Below the pieces are notes generated by a model that saw only the letters and a list, made by a program, of their open reading frames with translations, was not told the DNA's origin and searched no databases. The position numbers and the translations under genes are program-made. Below are positions 40,792 through 49,736 of a stretch of DNA of 64,000 bases, piece by piece (the stretch's first letter is position 1; each line of letters starts with the position of its first letter). This DNA comes from Ilumatobacteraceae bacterium (GTDB lineage Bacteria > Actinomycetota > Acidimicrobiia > Acidimicrobiales > Ilumatobacteraceae), in the NCBI GenBank assembly GCA_023262325.1, contig JALRBS010000066.1, forward strand, positions 27,299-91,298, written 5' to 3'.

Positions 40792-42606
40792 ATGGGGGTA
40801 TCTGCAATGAGACGTAAAGGTCTTCATCGCGCCATTGCCTTCCTCGCGGCGGCCGGCTTGATTGCCAGCGCCTGCGGAGGCGGCGGTGACAGCACGAGCG
40901 AGCCTGCCGATAGTCCGGCAGAAGAAACAACATCAGAGCCAGCGGAGGAACCGGCAGCCGAGGAACCAGCCGTTGAGGCGGGCGACGAGGCGGAAGGTGA
41001 CGTCGACACCGAAGTTGTTGAAGACGACACTGTTCAAGTTTCGTACGGAGGCTCTATTTCTGTCGGTCTTGAGGCTGAAGTAACCGGCTTGAGGCCATGG
41101 GAGGACAACTGTTCATCACCGTGTTACAACATGATGGTTGCGGTGTACGACAAGCTTGTTGAACAGGACGTCACCGGTGCCTATGCGCCGTATCTGGCCG
41201 AGAGCTTCTCGTCAAATGATGACTACACCGTGTGGACCGTCACATTGCGGTCGGGAGTCACGTTCCACAATGGGGTGGCGCTCACCGCACAGTCAATCGT
41301 TGACATGTTCCCGATTCAACAGGCGGGAGCAGCATCAGCGGGCGTTGTCGCGAGTTCAGGTCTCACGTCCGTCGAAGCCACCGGTGATCTCGAAGTGACG
41401 TACACCTTGAGCGCGCCAAAGGCGATTTTCCCGTCGTACCTCGCACGCGCTCCGCTTGGCATGGTCTTCGAGGCGGGGGCCGCTGCTGCGGACCCTGATG
41501 GCTTCTCGATGGCGCCGGTCGGAACAGGTCCATTCGTTATCGAATCACGCGACCTCGACAACAAGACGGTCTTCGTGCGGAATGCCGATTACTGGGGCTC
41601 CGACCCGGACGGCAACCAACTTCCGTACCTTGATTCCATCTCGTTCTTGCCAATTCCTGACGAAGGCACACGACTTGACGCACTGCTCTCTGGCACGGTT
41701 GACGCCATGCAGACACTGCGACAGGGCACCATCCGTGATGCCCGTGATGCTCGTGACGGCGGCGCCGCGATTGAGCTGCTGGAATCCCAGGGCAACAACG
41801 TCGGTGGTGGAATGTTCAACATGGCGATCGCACCGTTTGATGACCTCCGCGTTCGTCAGGGTCTGATTTCCTTGAACAGCCAGGAGCAGGTCATCGAGGC
41901 GCTCGGCGGCACCGGAATTTCGCTTCCGGGTACCCAGTGGTTCAGCGCAGATTCACCATGGTGGAGTCAGAAGGTTGCTGAAGCATGGCCGAAGTTCAAT
42001 TTTGACGCCGGTGTTGAAAAACTTAACGAGTACATCAACGATGCAGCCCGTTCTGACGGCAAAGCGGTTGGTGAATCGATCGACGTCGAACTCTCATGCC
42101 CGCCTGACCCGACACTCATCGCGGCGATGCAGGTGCTTCAGCAGACGCTAGAGGCGACCGAACTCGTCAACGTCACGATGACGAACTACGACCAGCAAAC
42201 GCACATCAACAACGCCCTCGGCATGGATAACGGATTCCAGGGCGTTCACAGCATGCATTGCTGGCGCTGGAGCAGTGAGGATGACCCCACGGCGGGCATT
42301 CTGGCGTTCCTGTCGGAGCCAACGAACTTCCCGAACTGGACCGGCGAATATGCAGATGAGGCAAAGGCTCTCGCTGCGGAATCCGGTGCAACTGACGACT
42401 TTGCGACTCGTAAAGCCCTCTTTGAGGAAATCATGATGATCATCGTCGATCAATTGCCGATTTGGTACTCGGGCCATACTGCGACGGCCATCGGAACCAG
42501 CCCCGCTGTTCATGGTTTGAACGGCTGGCATGTGCCGTCAGGCGACCTCGGCATCGGATTCCCGAGCGCTGAAGGTCGTTGGTCCGAAGTGTTTATTTCG
42601 GGCTGA
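40792..42606 (+). CDS. Peptide-type ABC transporter substrate-binding lipoprotein (family 5)
   Basis: A 604-residue lipoprotein of solute-binding family 5 (DppA/OppA-like). The signal peptide ends in a lipobox LIASAC with the lipidated Cys near residue 28, followed by an acidic tether of about 55 residues rich in Glu, Pro and Ala. The binding domain starts YGGSISVGLEAEVTGLRPWE. The ATG at 40792 has an AGGGGG site 7-8 nt upstream; a second ATG at 40807 fits the lipoprotein signal equally well. Family ligands include peptides, nickel and opine-like compounds; nothing here decides among them. Confidence 0.93.
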   Translation: MGVSAMRRKGLHRAIAFLAAAGLIASACGGGGDSTSEPADSPAEETTSEPAEEPAAEEPAVEAGDEAEGDVDTEVVEDDTVQVSYGGSISVGLEAEVTGLRPWEDNCSSPCYNMMVAVYDKLVEQDVTGAYAPYLAESFSSNDDYTVWTVTLRSGVTFHNGVALTAQSIVDMFPIQQAGAASAGVVASSGLTSVEATGDLEVTYTLSAPKAIFPSYLARAPLGMVFEAGAAAADPDGFSMAPVGTGPFVIESRDLDNKTVFVRNADYWGSDPDGNQLPYLDSISFLPIPDEGTRLDALLSGTVDAMQTLRQGTIRDARDARDGGAAIELLESQGNNVGGGMFNMAIAPFDDLRVRQGLISLNSQEQVIEALGGTGISLPGTQWFSADSPWWSQKVAEAWPKFNFDAGVEKLNEYINDAARSDGKAVGESIDVELSCPPDPTLIAAMQVLQQTLEATELVNVTMTNYDQQTHINNALGMDNGFQGVHSMHCWRWSSEDDPTAGILAFLSEPTNFPNWTGEYADEAKALAAESGATDDFATRKALFEEIMMIIVDQLPIWYSGHTATAIGTSPAVHGLNGWHVPSGDLGIGFPSAEGRWSEVFISG

Positions 42607-42635
42607 ACTAGGTAAGGACACCGGGAGGAGCGTCG

Positions 42636-43589
42636 ATGTTGAAGGTCGTTGTGGCACGTCTCGTGCGACTAGTGGGAACACTATTCGCCGTGACGTTCCT
42701 GACCTTCGGCATGACGGCGCTCCTCCCGGGTGATCCTGTAAATGCAATTCTCGGAGTTGAAACAGTTCGAGACCCCGCCGTCATCGCGGAGATTCGTGCT
42801 GACCTTGGTCTCGATAATCCCTTCATCGTTCGCTACTTCTCGTGGCTGGGGGACGCCTTCACTGGTGATCTTGGAAAGAGTTGGATCACTGACCAGCAAG
42901 TGATGGAGACGATCACGCAGCGTCTCCCAGTGACGGCAGAGCTTGCGTTTCTCTCGATCATCCTCGCATTGATCTTCGCAATACCAATTGGAGTATTGGG
43001 CGCCTACAAGCAAGGCAAGTGGCAGGACAACGCGAGTTCCGCTGGAGTTCAGGTCGCGCTTTCGGTGCCGAACTTTATTGTCGGAATTTTTCTGATCTGG
43101 TTATTTGCGGTCAAACTCGGATGGCTTCCAGCGTCGAACTGGAGTCGGCCGTCAACCGATGGAATTTGGGCGAATTTGAAGACCGCCATCATGCCGGCCT
43201 CAGCACTCGCCATGACCCAGATGGCAATCTTCTCGCGTCTCATTCGATCGGACATGGTGTCCACGCTGCAGGAGAACTACATCCTCGCAGCCCGCTCAAA
43301 GGGTCTTTCTGATCGATTCATTCTCTTTCGACACGCTCTACGACCAAGTTCCCTCAGCGTGATGACCATCGTTGGCATCAATTTTGGTGCCCTTCTCGGG
43401 GGAACGGTCATTATCGAAACCTTGTTTGCTATTCCAGGCGTAGGGTTTCGGTTGATCAACGCAATAAGTCAACGGGACATCATTGTGATCCAAGGCATCA
43501 CCGTGTTCATCGCAACCGTCTACGTAGTGATTAACACCATCGTCGATCTCCTGTACGCCGTAGTTGACCCTCGAATCCGAAGGCGGTAA
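42636..43589 (+). CDS. Peptide-type ABC transporter permease (DppB-like)
   Basis: A 317-residue inner-membrane permease with six transmembrane helices, including an N-terminal helix (LVGTLFAVTFLTFGMTALLPGDP, a family hallmark). The loop that contacts the ATPase is LQENYILAARSKGLSDRFILFRHALRPSSL. A GGGAGGAG ribosome site precedes the ATG. It forms the translocation channel with the DppC-like protein encoded 3 nt downstream. Confidence 0.95.
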   Translation: MLKVVVARLVRLVGTLFAVTFLTFGMTALLPGDPVNAILGVETVRDPAVIAEIRADLGLDNPFIVRYFSWLGDAFTGDLGKSWITDQQVMETITQRLPVTAELAFLSIILALIFAIPIGVLGAYKQGKWQDNASSAGVQVALSVPNFIVGIFLIWLFAVKLGWLPASNWSRPSTDGIWANLKTAIMPASALAMTQMAIFSRLIRSDMVSTLQENYILAARSKGLSDRFILFRHALRPSSLSVMTIVGINFGALLGGTVIIETLFAIPGVGFRLINAISQRDIIVIQGITVFIATVYVVINTIVDLLYAVVDPRIRRR

Positions 43590-43592
43590 CTC

Positions 43593-44591
43593 TTGTCGAA
43601 CCTTCCCGTAACGGAGCCAGATTTTCCGCGCGACCGACTCAGCAACGTGTCGTCTTCGGTCCAGGCTGGCAGTGGCGCAAGCACCGCTCCCAGAAAGGAC
43701 TCGATTCTGGATGTCCTTCGGTCGATGCCGCTAAGAGTGAAGTTCGCCTCACTGTGGTTGTTTCTCATCGTCTTTGGCGCGATTTACGCCAAACTCGACA
43801 CCGGTCTCTTCGACGGCAAACTCCCGTTGCAGAATCCGAACTACCAAACCAACGGCTTTGACGTCACAACAGGAACATTTGGCACGGGTACGCCGATTGA
43901 GTCGATGTCGGGTGCGCATTGGCTTGGTACCGATGCCATCGCTCGTGACACCTTTGCGCGAATCGTGCACGGCGGGTGGGTGAGCCTGATCGTCGTCGTC
44001 GTGTCGGCCGCCTGCGGTGTCATTGTCGGAGGCCTGTTGGGTTCGCTCGTTGGCTTCGTTCGTGGGCGTGTTGAAACCGTCATCATGGCATCGGTCGACG
44101 TCATTCTTGCCTTCCCTGCCCTCGTGCTGCTGCTCGCGCTCGTCTCAATCTTTGAGGTACGTAACCTCTTCGTCATCAGCGCAGTCATCGGTGTGCTGTC
44201 GATTCCGGCCTACACCAGGGTGGCACGTGCAAATTCGCTCGCAATTTCGAGTCGTGAATTTGTGACTGCCGCGCGGGCTATAGGCACGAAACCTTCGAGA
44301 ATTCTCATGCGTGAGGTCATTCCCAATGTGATGCCAACGCTGCTGTCATACGCAATGGTTGCAGCGGCGTTTGTTGTCGTCGTTGAGGGTTCGTTGTCGT
44401 TCCTTGGTCTGAGCGTCCAACTACCGACCGCAACTTGGGGCAACATGATCAATCAGGCTCGACGCGACATCAAGATCAATGTCGCACAGGTGCTGTGGCC
44501 ATCACTGGCGCTCTCAGTCACTGTGCTCTCACTCAACCAGGTAGGCGACTTCTTCCAGCAGCGATCCGCAGTACGCGGCTCCTCGCTCTAA
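43593..44591 (+). CDS. Peptide-type ABC transporter permease (DppC-like)
   Basis: A 332-residue permease, last gene of the importer operon. A polar N-terminal stretch of about 45 residues precedes the first helix; the periplasmic HWLGTDAIARDTFARIVHG block and the SREFVTAARAIGTKPSRILMREVIPN coupling loop are typical of DppC. It starts at TTG 43593 with GAAGGCGG upstream, 3 nt past the DppB stop. Its stop codon overlaps the stop of the convergent HAD gene within CTAA. Confidence 0.94.
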   Translation: MSNLPVTEPDFPRDRLSNVSSSVQAGSGASTAPRKDSILDVLRSMPLRVKFASLWLFLIVFGAIYAKLDTGLFDGKLPLQNPNYQTNGFDVTTGTFGTGTPIESMSGAHWLGTDAIARDTFARIVHGGWVSLIVVVVSAACGVIVGGLLGSLVGFVRGRVETVIMASVDVILAFPALVLLLALVSIFEVRNLFVISAVIGVLSIPAYTRVARANSLAISSREFVTAARAIGTKPSRILMREVIPNVMPTLLSYAMVAAAFVVVVEGSLSFLGLSVQLPTATWGNMINQARRDIKINVAQVLWPSLALSVTVLSLNQVGDFFQQRSAVRGSSL

Positions 44592-45175
44592 CGCTTGCCG
44601 ACCCAGTGTGAGTAATCGGCCCACTCGAGTAAGGCTGAATCGCCGGCAGAATCGCCGTACGCGTGCAACTCAATATCTGAGCGATGAATATTGAGAGTTT
44701 TCAGAAATGCCGACGCACGGTGGACCTTCTCTATCCCCCGACAGTTGCCCCCCTCGATGCCTCCCGTGTAACACCCGCTCATGACGCTGAGTTCAGTTGC
44801 CACGTATTGCACTCCGAGAAGCTCGGCAATCGCTGCGACGTACGGGGCGAGAGATGCCGAGACGATGAGAATGTGGTCACCTTGTTGACGATGATGTTCG
44901 AGCGACTTCATCGTGGCGTCACGTAGCCAGTGTTGGACCACATAGGCCCCGAATTCGCGCGCATGTGCCTCAACGGTCGCAGAGTCTCGTCCACGAAAAA
45001 GTTCACACATGAAGGCTTTCGCGTGATCTCGATTTCGCCACGTTCTGGGCGACACGAGCATTCGGGAAAACCGTGCCGTGACACGACGCAGCCCGAATTC
45101 GGCACGAAGAAAGCGAACGAAACAATCGCGGTCGGTCAGGGTTCCGTCAAGGTCGAAACACGCCAACCTTGTCAT
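44588..45175 (-). CDS. HAD-IB family phosphatase (SerB-like)
   Basis: A 195-residue haloacid dehalogenase subfamily IB hydrolase. Motif I is CFDLDGTLTD; motif II serine-type is in ILIVSASLAPYV; the later motif is YGDSAGDSALLEWAD. The subfamily includes phosphoserine phosphatase and lipid-linked phosphatases, often near plsC. It ends the scpA-to-aroA operon, overlapping aroA by 4 nt. The nearby tyrA and aroA genes would suit a role in amino-acid synthesis, but the substrate is unproven. Confidence 0.88.
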   Translation of the reverse strand: MTRLACFDLDGTLTDRDCFVRFLRAEFGLRRVTARFSRMLVSPRTWRNRDHAKAFMCELFRGRDSATVEAHAREFGAYVVQHWLRDATMKSLEHHRQQGDHILIVSASLAPYVAAIAELLGVQYVATELSVMSGCYTGGIEGGNCRGIEKVHRASAFLKTLNIHRSDIELHAYGDSAGDSALLEWADYSHWVGKR

Positions 45176-46431
45176 GCATCTGCTCGCACAAGCCGGTGAA
45201 TGTCACTCCAGAATGTGGGCCAGCTCTTTGTCACTACATCAGGGTCCTGCACGACCACACCCGGGATGACGTGTCCGAGGACTCCAAATGACATCGCGAG
45301 ACGATGATCATGATGTGTGTCGAACTCGGCACCATGCAGCACGGCAGGAGTGATGTGTAGTCCGTCGTTCGTGACGTCGACGATCGCCCCAGCTTTACGT
45401 AACTCGGAAGCGAGATCACTGAGTCGATCGCTTTCCTTGGCGCGAATGAAACCAACGCCGCTGATGGTGCTCGGCGTTCGTGCCAAACACGCAATTGTCG
45501 CAACAGTTGGTACGAGGTCAGAACAGTTCGCCATGTTGATATCAATGCCGTTGAGGGTGCCCATCGCTGGACCGATGACCTCGCATCGATTGGATTCAAC
45601 GACAACCATGCATCCCATTCGCTCCAAGATGTCAAGAATCGCAACATCACCTTGTCGGGAACTGCTTCCAAGCGACTCGATGGTGCATCGTGAACCGGAT
45701 ACTGCTGCAAGCGCAAGCGGGTACGAAGCACTGGAGGCATCCGCTTCAACGTGTACCGCGCTCGGCACATACGTGTCTGCAGGAATGCTGATGGCGGAAG
45801 GTGTGAGCGTCACAGCCGCACCAAATTGGTTCATGACCGATGCGGTCAACTCGACATACGGCTGGGACACCACATTGCTCGTGAGCTCGATGGTAAGTCC
45901 CGATTCGAGCCTCGGTCCGATCATCATGAGGGCGGAGATGAACTGGCTTGAGATATCCCCGCTCACCTGCACGCGGTTTCCTTGTGCAGGCCCAGTCAAC
46001 GTGACCGGCAATCGCTCCTCAGCGGCCTCTACGGCCACCTGGAGCTGTCTGAGCGCATCAAGCAGCGGTTGCAGCGGTCGCCGACGAAGAGGTTCATCAC
46101 CGTCAACGCTGATTGGGTGCTCTCCGAGGGCGGCGAATCCGACGAGAAATCTCGATGATGTGCCTGCGAGGCGAGCGTGTACCGTCGCCGCTTGCGGACG
46201 GTTGCAGCCAGTGATGACCGCCGAGGTGCCCTCGCGTACCACTCCCACCCCTAGTGCTGGAAGGGCGGTCAGCAGTGCTTCGGTGTCGTCGCCCGTTGGA
46301 AGGTTTGAGATAGACGACTCTCCTATGGCGAGTGCCGCACAAATGAGTGCTCGGTTTGCGACGCTCTTCGATCCGGGAACAGAGATCTGACCATCGAACC
46401 TTTGCTGTAACGGCTCGACCACTCGGCTCAC
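45172..46431 (-). CDS. aroA: 3-phosphoshikimate 1-carboxyvinyltransferase (EPSP synthase)
   Basis: A 419-residue shikimate-pathway enzyme joining shikimate-3-phosphate with phosphoenolpyruvate. Conserved blocks: PGSKSVANRAL, AGTSSRFLVGF, DEPLRRRPLQPLLDAL, DISSQFISALMM and the C-terminal THHDHRLAMSFGVLG. Length is normal. It overlaps tyrA and the HAD gene by 4 nt each, so aromatic amino-acid steps are coupled with the chromosome-condensation genes upstream. Confidence 0.97.
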   Translation of the reverse strand: MSRVVEPLQQRFDGQISVPGSKSVANRALICAALAIGESSISNLPTGDDTEALLTALPALGVGVVREGTSAVITGCNRPQAATVHARLAGTSSRFLVGFAALGEHPISVDGDEPLRRRPLQPLLDALRQLQVAVEAAEERLPVTLTGPAQGNRVQVSGDISSQFISALMMIGPRLESGLTIELTSNVVSQPYVELTASVMNQFGAAVTLTPSAISIPADTYVPSAVHVEADASSASYPLALAAVSGSRCTIESLGSSSRQGDVAILDILERMGCMVVVESNRCEVIGPAMGTLNGIDINMANCSDLVPTVATIACLARTPSTISGVGFIRAKESDRLSDLASELRKAGAIVDVTNDGLHITPAVLHGAEFDTHHDHRLAMSFGVLGHVIPGVVVQDPDVVTKSWPTFWSDIHRLVRADA

Positions 46432-47504
46432 GACAATTGACTCACAGTCGGTCGGAACCCACGAGCGATGAGTCCGCCTCGAAAAACTTCTACGGCATCG
46501 CGGTCGACAAGAACGACCGCCAGTCCGCGGTTGCCTTCCGCAAGGTGGACAACCTCAAAGTTCGCGATATTGACGCCGAGTTCCGCGGCAAGGGTGAACA
46601 CTTCGGCTGCCGCACCTGTGCGGTCGGGAATTCGAATACGAACCTCTGCAAGCAAACTTGGATCGGTGATGCGGCCAGGCAAATTTGTTCGAGCATCTCG
46701 TGCGCTCATCAGGCGTGAATGCAGACGCGCGCCATCGCCTGAAGCAACAAGATTGCGAATGACGGTCAGCGATTCACCAAGCTCGTCGAGGGCTTCGATG
46801 ATTGCGTGTTTGTTTTGCTCACAAATATCGACCCAAATATCTGGCGAACCGCTTGCAATACGTGTCATATCTCGAAACCCGCCGGCAGCGAGTCGCAAGA
46901 GCGACGCATGTTCCTCGGCACGTGAACTGGCGAGTCCCATAAGGGTCGCTGCCGTGAGATGGGGAATGTGGCTCACAACGGCCACAAGGCGATCATGATC
47001 GTGTGGACTGATGCCGACGACTTCTCCCCCGATTTCCCTCACGACATGGTCTACGGCAGCTAGCACTTGATCGTCGGTGTCCGGTTGAGGGGTGAGAACC
47101 CATACAGCGCCTTCGAACATTTCGGCGTCAGCACCATCGAGGCCATCAAGTTCACTACCTGCCATTGGGTGACCGCCGATGAAACGTCGATCGTTTATTG
47201 CGTCACAAATTGGCGCCTTTACCGAGCCGACATCGGTCACGATGCCCTCGGTCTGCTCGAGCGCACATCGCACCGCATCGACACCTGCCATCACGGGAAC
47301 GGCAACGAAGGTGATCTTTGCCAGAGAATTGAGACCAACCTCGTCAACAACGCCCTCACGGACTGCACGATCAGCGGTCGCAGCAGCGATATCGGTCCCG
47401 TGCACTGTCCAGCCGCGTTGACGCAGCGCAAGAGCGATTGAACCTCCGATGAGGCCAAGCCCGATGACGTTTGCGCAGCGCTCCTGCAAATGGTGCTCAC
47501 TCAC
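46428..47504 (-). CDS. tyrA: Prephenate dehydrogenase
   Basis: A 358-residue tyrosine biosynthesis enzyme that oxidatively decarboxylates prephenate. The NAD(P) loop is NVIGLGLIGGSIALAL; GGHPMAGSE is the catalytic-site block. The last 75 residues look like an ACT regulatory domain (LAEVRIRIPDRTGAAAEVFTLAAELGVNIANFEVV), so feedback control by tyrosine is likely. It overlaps rluB and aroA by 4 nt. Confidence 0.95.
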   Translation of the reverse strand: MSEHHLQERCANVIGLGLIGGSIALALRQRGWTVHGTDIAAATADRAVREGVVDEVGLNSLAKITFVAVPVMAGVDAVRCALEQTEGIVTDVGSVKAPICDAINDRRFIGGHPMAGSELDGLDGADAEMFEGAVWVLTPQPDTDDQVLAAVDHVVREIGGEVVGISPHDHDRLVAVVSHIPHLTAATLMGLASSRAEEHASLLRLAAGGFRDMTRIASGSPDIWVDICEQNKHAIIEALDELGESLTVIRNLVASGDGARLHSRLMSARDARTNLPGRITDPSLLAEVRIRIPDRTGAAAEVFTLAAELGVNIANFEVVHLAEGNRGLAVVLVDRDAVEVFRGGLIARGFRPTVSQLS

Positions 47505-48274
47505 GCCTTGGGAGCGTAGCGGTCAACCCCGCTTGCACTACTGAGCGCAATAACCTCGTCACTCGTCAAATGGCGCCATTGCCCGGGCGACAACGAGCTG
47601 TCACGTATCGGACCGATACGCAATCTCACGAGGCGAACTACCTCATGACCTATCGCAGCACACATTCGACGAACCTGCCGGTTCCGACCCTCGTGAATGG
47701 TGATGCGCAACACACCTGGCTGTGGTTGCGAAACAACCGCTGGTGCCGTGCGTCCATCTTCAAGCTCCACACCTTCACGCAACCTTCGTATGTTGCCCGA
47801 GGAGACCCGCCCGCTCACGTGAACGAGGTATTCCTTCTCGACACCTCGGGAAGGGTGCGTGACGGCGAAGGTGAGTTCGCCGTCGTTCGTCAGAATAAGG
47901 AGCCCTTCAGTGTCAGCGTCGAGGCGCCCAACCGGATGAACCGCGGGTTCTGGTGGCAGGAGTGAAACAACCGTCTGTCGCCCATGTGGGTCGTGCACTG
48001 TCGACACGACACCTCTTGGCTTGTTGAGGAGGTAATGCACAAGGTCCGGGCGAACGCCGATTGCAACACCGTCAATCTCGACTCGATCGCTGTCTGGATT
48101 GACGCGTCGACCGAGCACCGCGATTTCTCCATTGACCGCCACTCGACCTTCAGAGATGAGCAGTTCGCACGCTCGCCTACTACCCCACCCGCGTTGCGCA
48201 AGCACCTTCTGCAGTCGCTCTCCTTCGGGTGCCTCTCCGTCGTCGAGATACCACGGTCGTTCGGAGTCCGTCAC
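47501..48274 (-). CDS. rluB: 23S rRNA pseudouridine synthase, RluB type
   Basis: A 257-residue pseudouridine synthase. An S4 RNA-binding domain (LQKVLAQRGWGSRRACELLISEGRV) leads into the RsuA/RluB catalytic domain with the catalytic aspartate in GRLDADTEGLL. The scpB-rluB order is conserved across Actinobacteria and Firmicutes, which favours RluB (23S helix 93-type site) over RsuA. It starts 2 nt after scpB. Confidence 0.95.
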   Translation of the reverse strand: MTDSERPWYLDDGEAPEGERLQKVLAQRGWGSRRACELLISEGRVAVNGEIAVLGRRVNPDSDRVEIDGVAIGVRPDLVHYLLNKPRGVVSTVHDPHGRQTVVSLLPPEPAVHPVGRLDADTEGLLILTNDGELTFAVTHPSRGVEKEYLVHVSGRVSSGNIRRLREGVELEDGRTAPAVVSQPQPGVLRITIHEGRNRQVRRMCAAIGHEVVRLVRLRIGPIRDSSLSPGQWRHLTSDEVIALSSASGVDRYAPKA

Positions 48275-48276
48275 GA

Positions 48277-48894
48277 TCAGTTCGTCGGAGTGTCTGAGAG
48301 CGGATCGATTCGAAGTCCCAGTTCAAGTGCTTCAACGACGGAGGCGTCAGGAATGAATTCCGCAATGGACGGCAGGCTGTCGAGACTCGGAATGCCGAGT
48401 TTCTCGCAGAACATCGAAGTTGTTCCATACAAGATTGCTTGCCCGGGGCCGTCGTCATGACCCACAGCTTCGATATACCCACGTGCCGACAAGGTTCTCA
48501 ATACCCCGTCGGGATCAACACCACGAATCGAAGCGATCTGCATACGGCTGATCGGTTGTTTGTACGCAACAATCGCAAGCGTTTCGAGGGCTGCGCCTGA
48601 CAGACGTGCTCGTTGTTCATCGAGCAGAAAACGCTCGACGTATGGCGCGAGGTCGGACACAGTCTGATACCGGTATCCCCCGGCTACCTCCACGAGTTCG
48701 AATCCCGACTTTCTCATGGCGTACTCGGTTGCGAGCGCATCGCAATACGACTCGATTGTCGGAATTGGCTGCTCAAGCAACTGAGCGAGTAACTCAACTG
48801 GAACCGGTTCTACTGCCACGAGGATGATTGCCTCGATGGCGCGCGCCGTGTCGTCGAGTGTTGACGGGGAAATTGATGTCGCATCGTTGCTCAT
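48277..48894 (-). CDS. scpB: Segregation and condensation protein B
   Basis: A 205-residue subunit of the SMC condensin, made of two winged-helix domains that dimerise and bind ScpA. Typical segments are ARAIEAIILVAVEPVPVELLAQLL and ARLSGAALETLAIVAYKQPISRMQIASIRGVDPDGVLRTL. It follows scpA by 3 nt in the standard order. Confidence 0.96.
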   Translation of the reverse strand: MSNDATSISPSTLDDTARAIEAIILVAVEPVPVELLAQLLEQPIPTIESYCDALATEYAMRKSGFELVEVAGGYRYQTVSDLAPYVERFLLDEQRARLSGAALETLAIVAYKQPISRMQIASIRGVDPDGVLRTLSARGYIEAVGHDDGPGQAILYGTTSMFCEKLGIPSLDSLPSIAEFIPDASVVEALELGLRIDPLSDTPTN

Positions 48895-48897
48895 GTG

Positions 48898-49674
48898 TTA
48901 TCCCTCGTAGTCATCGATTTCGAGTGCCGACATGTCCAAACCATCCCCACCGGTCCACCACACGGTGATCTCACCAAATTGGCCGAGTTGGTCGATTTCG
49001 ATGAGGCCCTGTTTGAACAATTCGAGCACCGCAAGGAAGCGCACGATGATCTCGATTCGTTCCACGAGGTCTGCGGTGAGTCGCCGAAAACTCACTCGTC
49101 CGAGACGTGGAAGTTCACTCGCGAGCTCTTCAATGGCGTCAGCCACAGTGAACCGAACCGGAGATACGTGAAAGAGATCGACAACCGGCACCGGTCGAGG
49201 AGTCAGCGCGCGAATCGCTGCGCTTTGCAACCTCTTGACGCTCGTCCCTTCGAGGAGGTCTGGCATGAGGTCTGCGAATCGTTCATCAGCGCCAACACGT
49301 CGAGGAAACGACAGGTCAGCCTGTTCAGCAAGTGCATTGAGCACCTGAGCAACGTCTTTGAAGGTCTTGCATTCGAGCAGTCGTGCGAGAAGCAGGTCTC
49401 GCTCCGACCAGAGCGCGAGTTCTTCGTCGAGGTCACCATCATCTTGACCAGGCAGCAGTCGCCGGGTCTTTAATTCAACAAGTGTCGCCGCAATCAACAG
49501 AAACTCGGTTGCAACCTCAAGGTCGAGCGCCTGCAAACGTTCAACCTCAGCGAGATAGGCGTCGACAATACGAGCAAGATCAACCTCGTAGATATCGACT
49601 TGCTCCTTGAGAATGAGCTGCAAAAGAAGGTCTAGTGGCCCCTCATACACAGGAATTTCGACCGCAAACGCCAC
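48898..49674 (-). CDS. scpA: Segregation and condensation protein A
   Basis: A 258-residue kleisin that closes the SMC ring and recruits ScpB. The N-terminal kleisin motif is EGPLDLLLQLILKEQVDIYEV; the C-terminal winged helix is VRFLAVLELFKQGLIEIDQ. GTG 49674 is supported by a TAGCGT box 6 nt upstream. It heads the scpA-scpB-rluB-tyrA-aroA-HAD operon and diverges from trpS. Confidence 0.96.
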   Translation of the reverse strand: MAFAVEIPVYEGPLDLLLQLILKEQVDIYEVDLARIVDAYLAEVERLQALDLEVATEFLLIAATLVELKTRRLLPGQDDGDLDEELALWSERDLLLARLLECKTFKDVAQVLNALAEQADLSFPRRVGADERFADLMPDLLEGTSVKRLQSAAIRALTPRPVPVVDLFHVSPVRFTVADAIEELASELPRLGRVSFRRLTADLVERIEIIVRFLAVLELFKQGLIEIDQLGQFGEITVWWTGGDGLDMSALEIDDYEG

Positions 49675-49680
49675 GTCACC

Positions 49681-49686
49681 ACGCTA
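49681..49686 (-). promoter_or_regulatory. -10 box of the scpA operon
   Basis: TAGCGT on the minus strand, 6 nt before GTG 49674, another instance of the leaderless spacing. Confidence 0.5.
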
Positions 49687-49723
49687 GTGCTCCGATACCC
49701 CTCGGGAGATGACACCACGCCTG

Positions 49724-49729
49724 TATCCT
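49724..49729 (+). promoter_or_regulatory. -10 box of trpS
   Basis: TATCCT on the plus strand, 7 nt before GTG 49737. It favours that GTG over the TTG one codon upstream. Confidence 0.5.
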
Positions 49730-49736
49730 CAAGTTG

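Noticed and set aside
48680..48710. tRNA T-loop-like GAGTTCGAATC sequence
   Set aside because: It lies within scpB coding sequence and the flanks do not form an acceptor stem or a cloverleaf.
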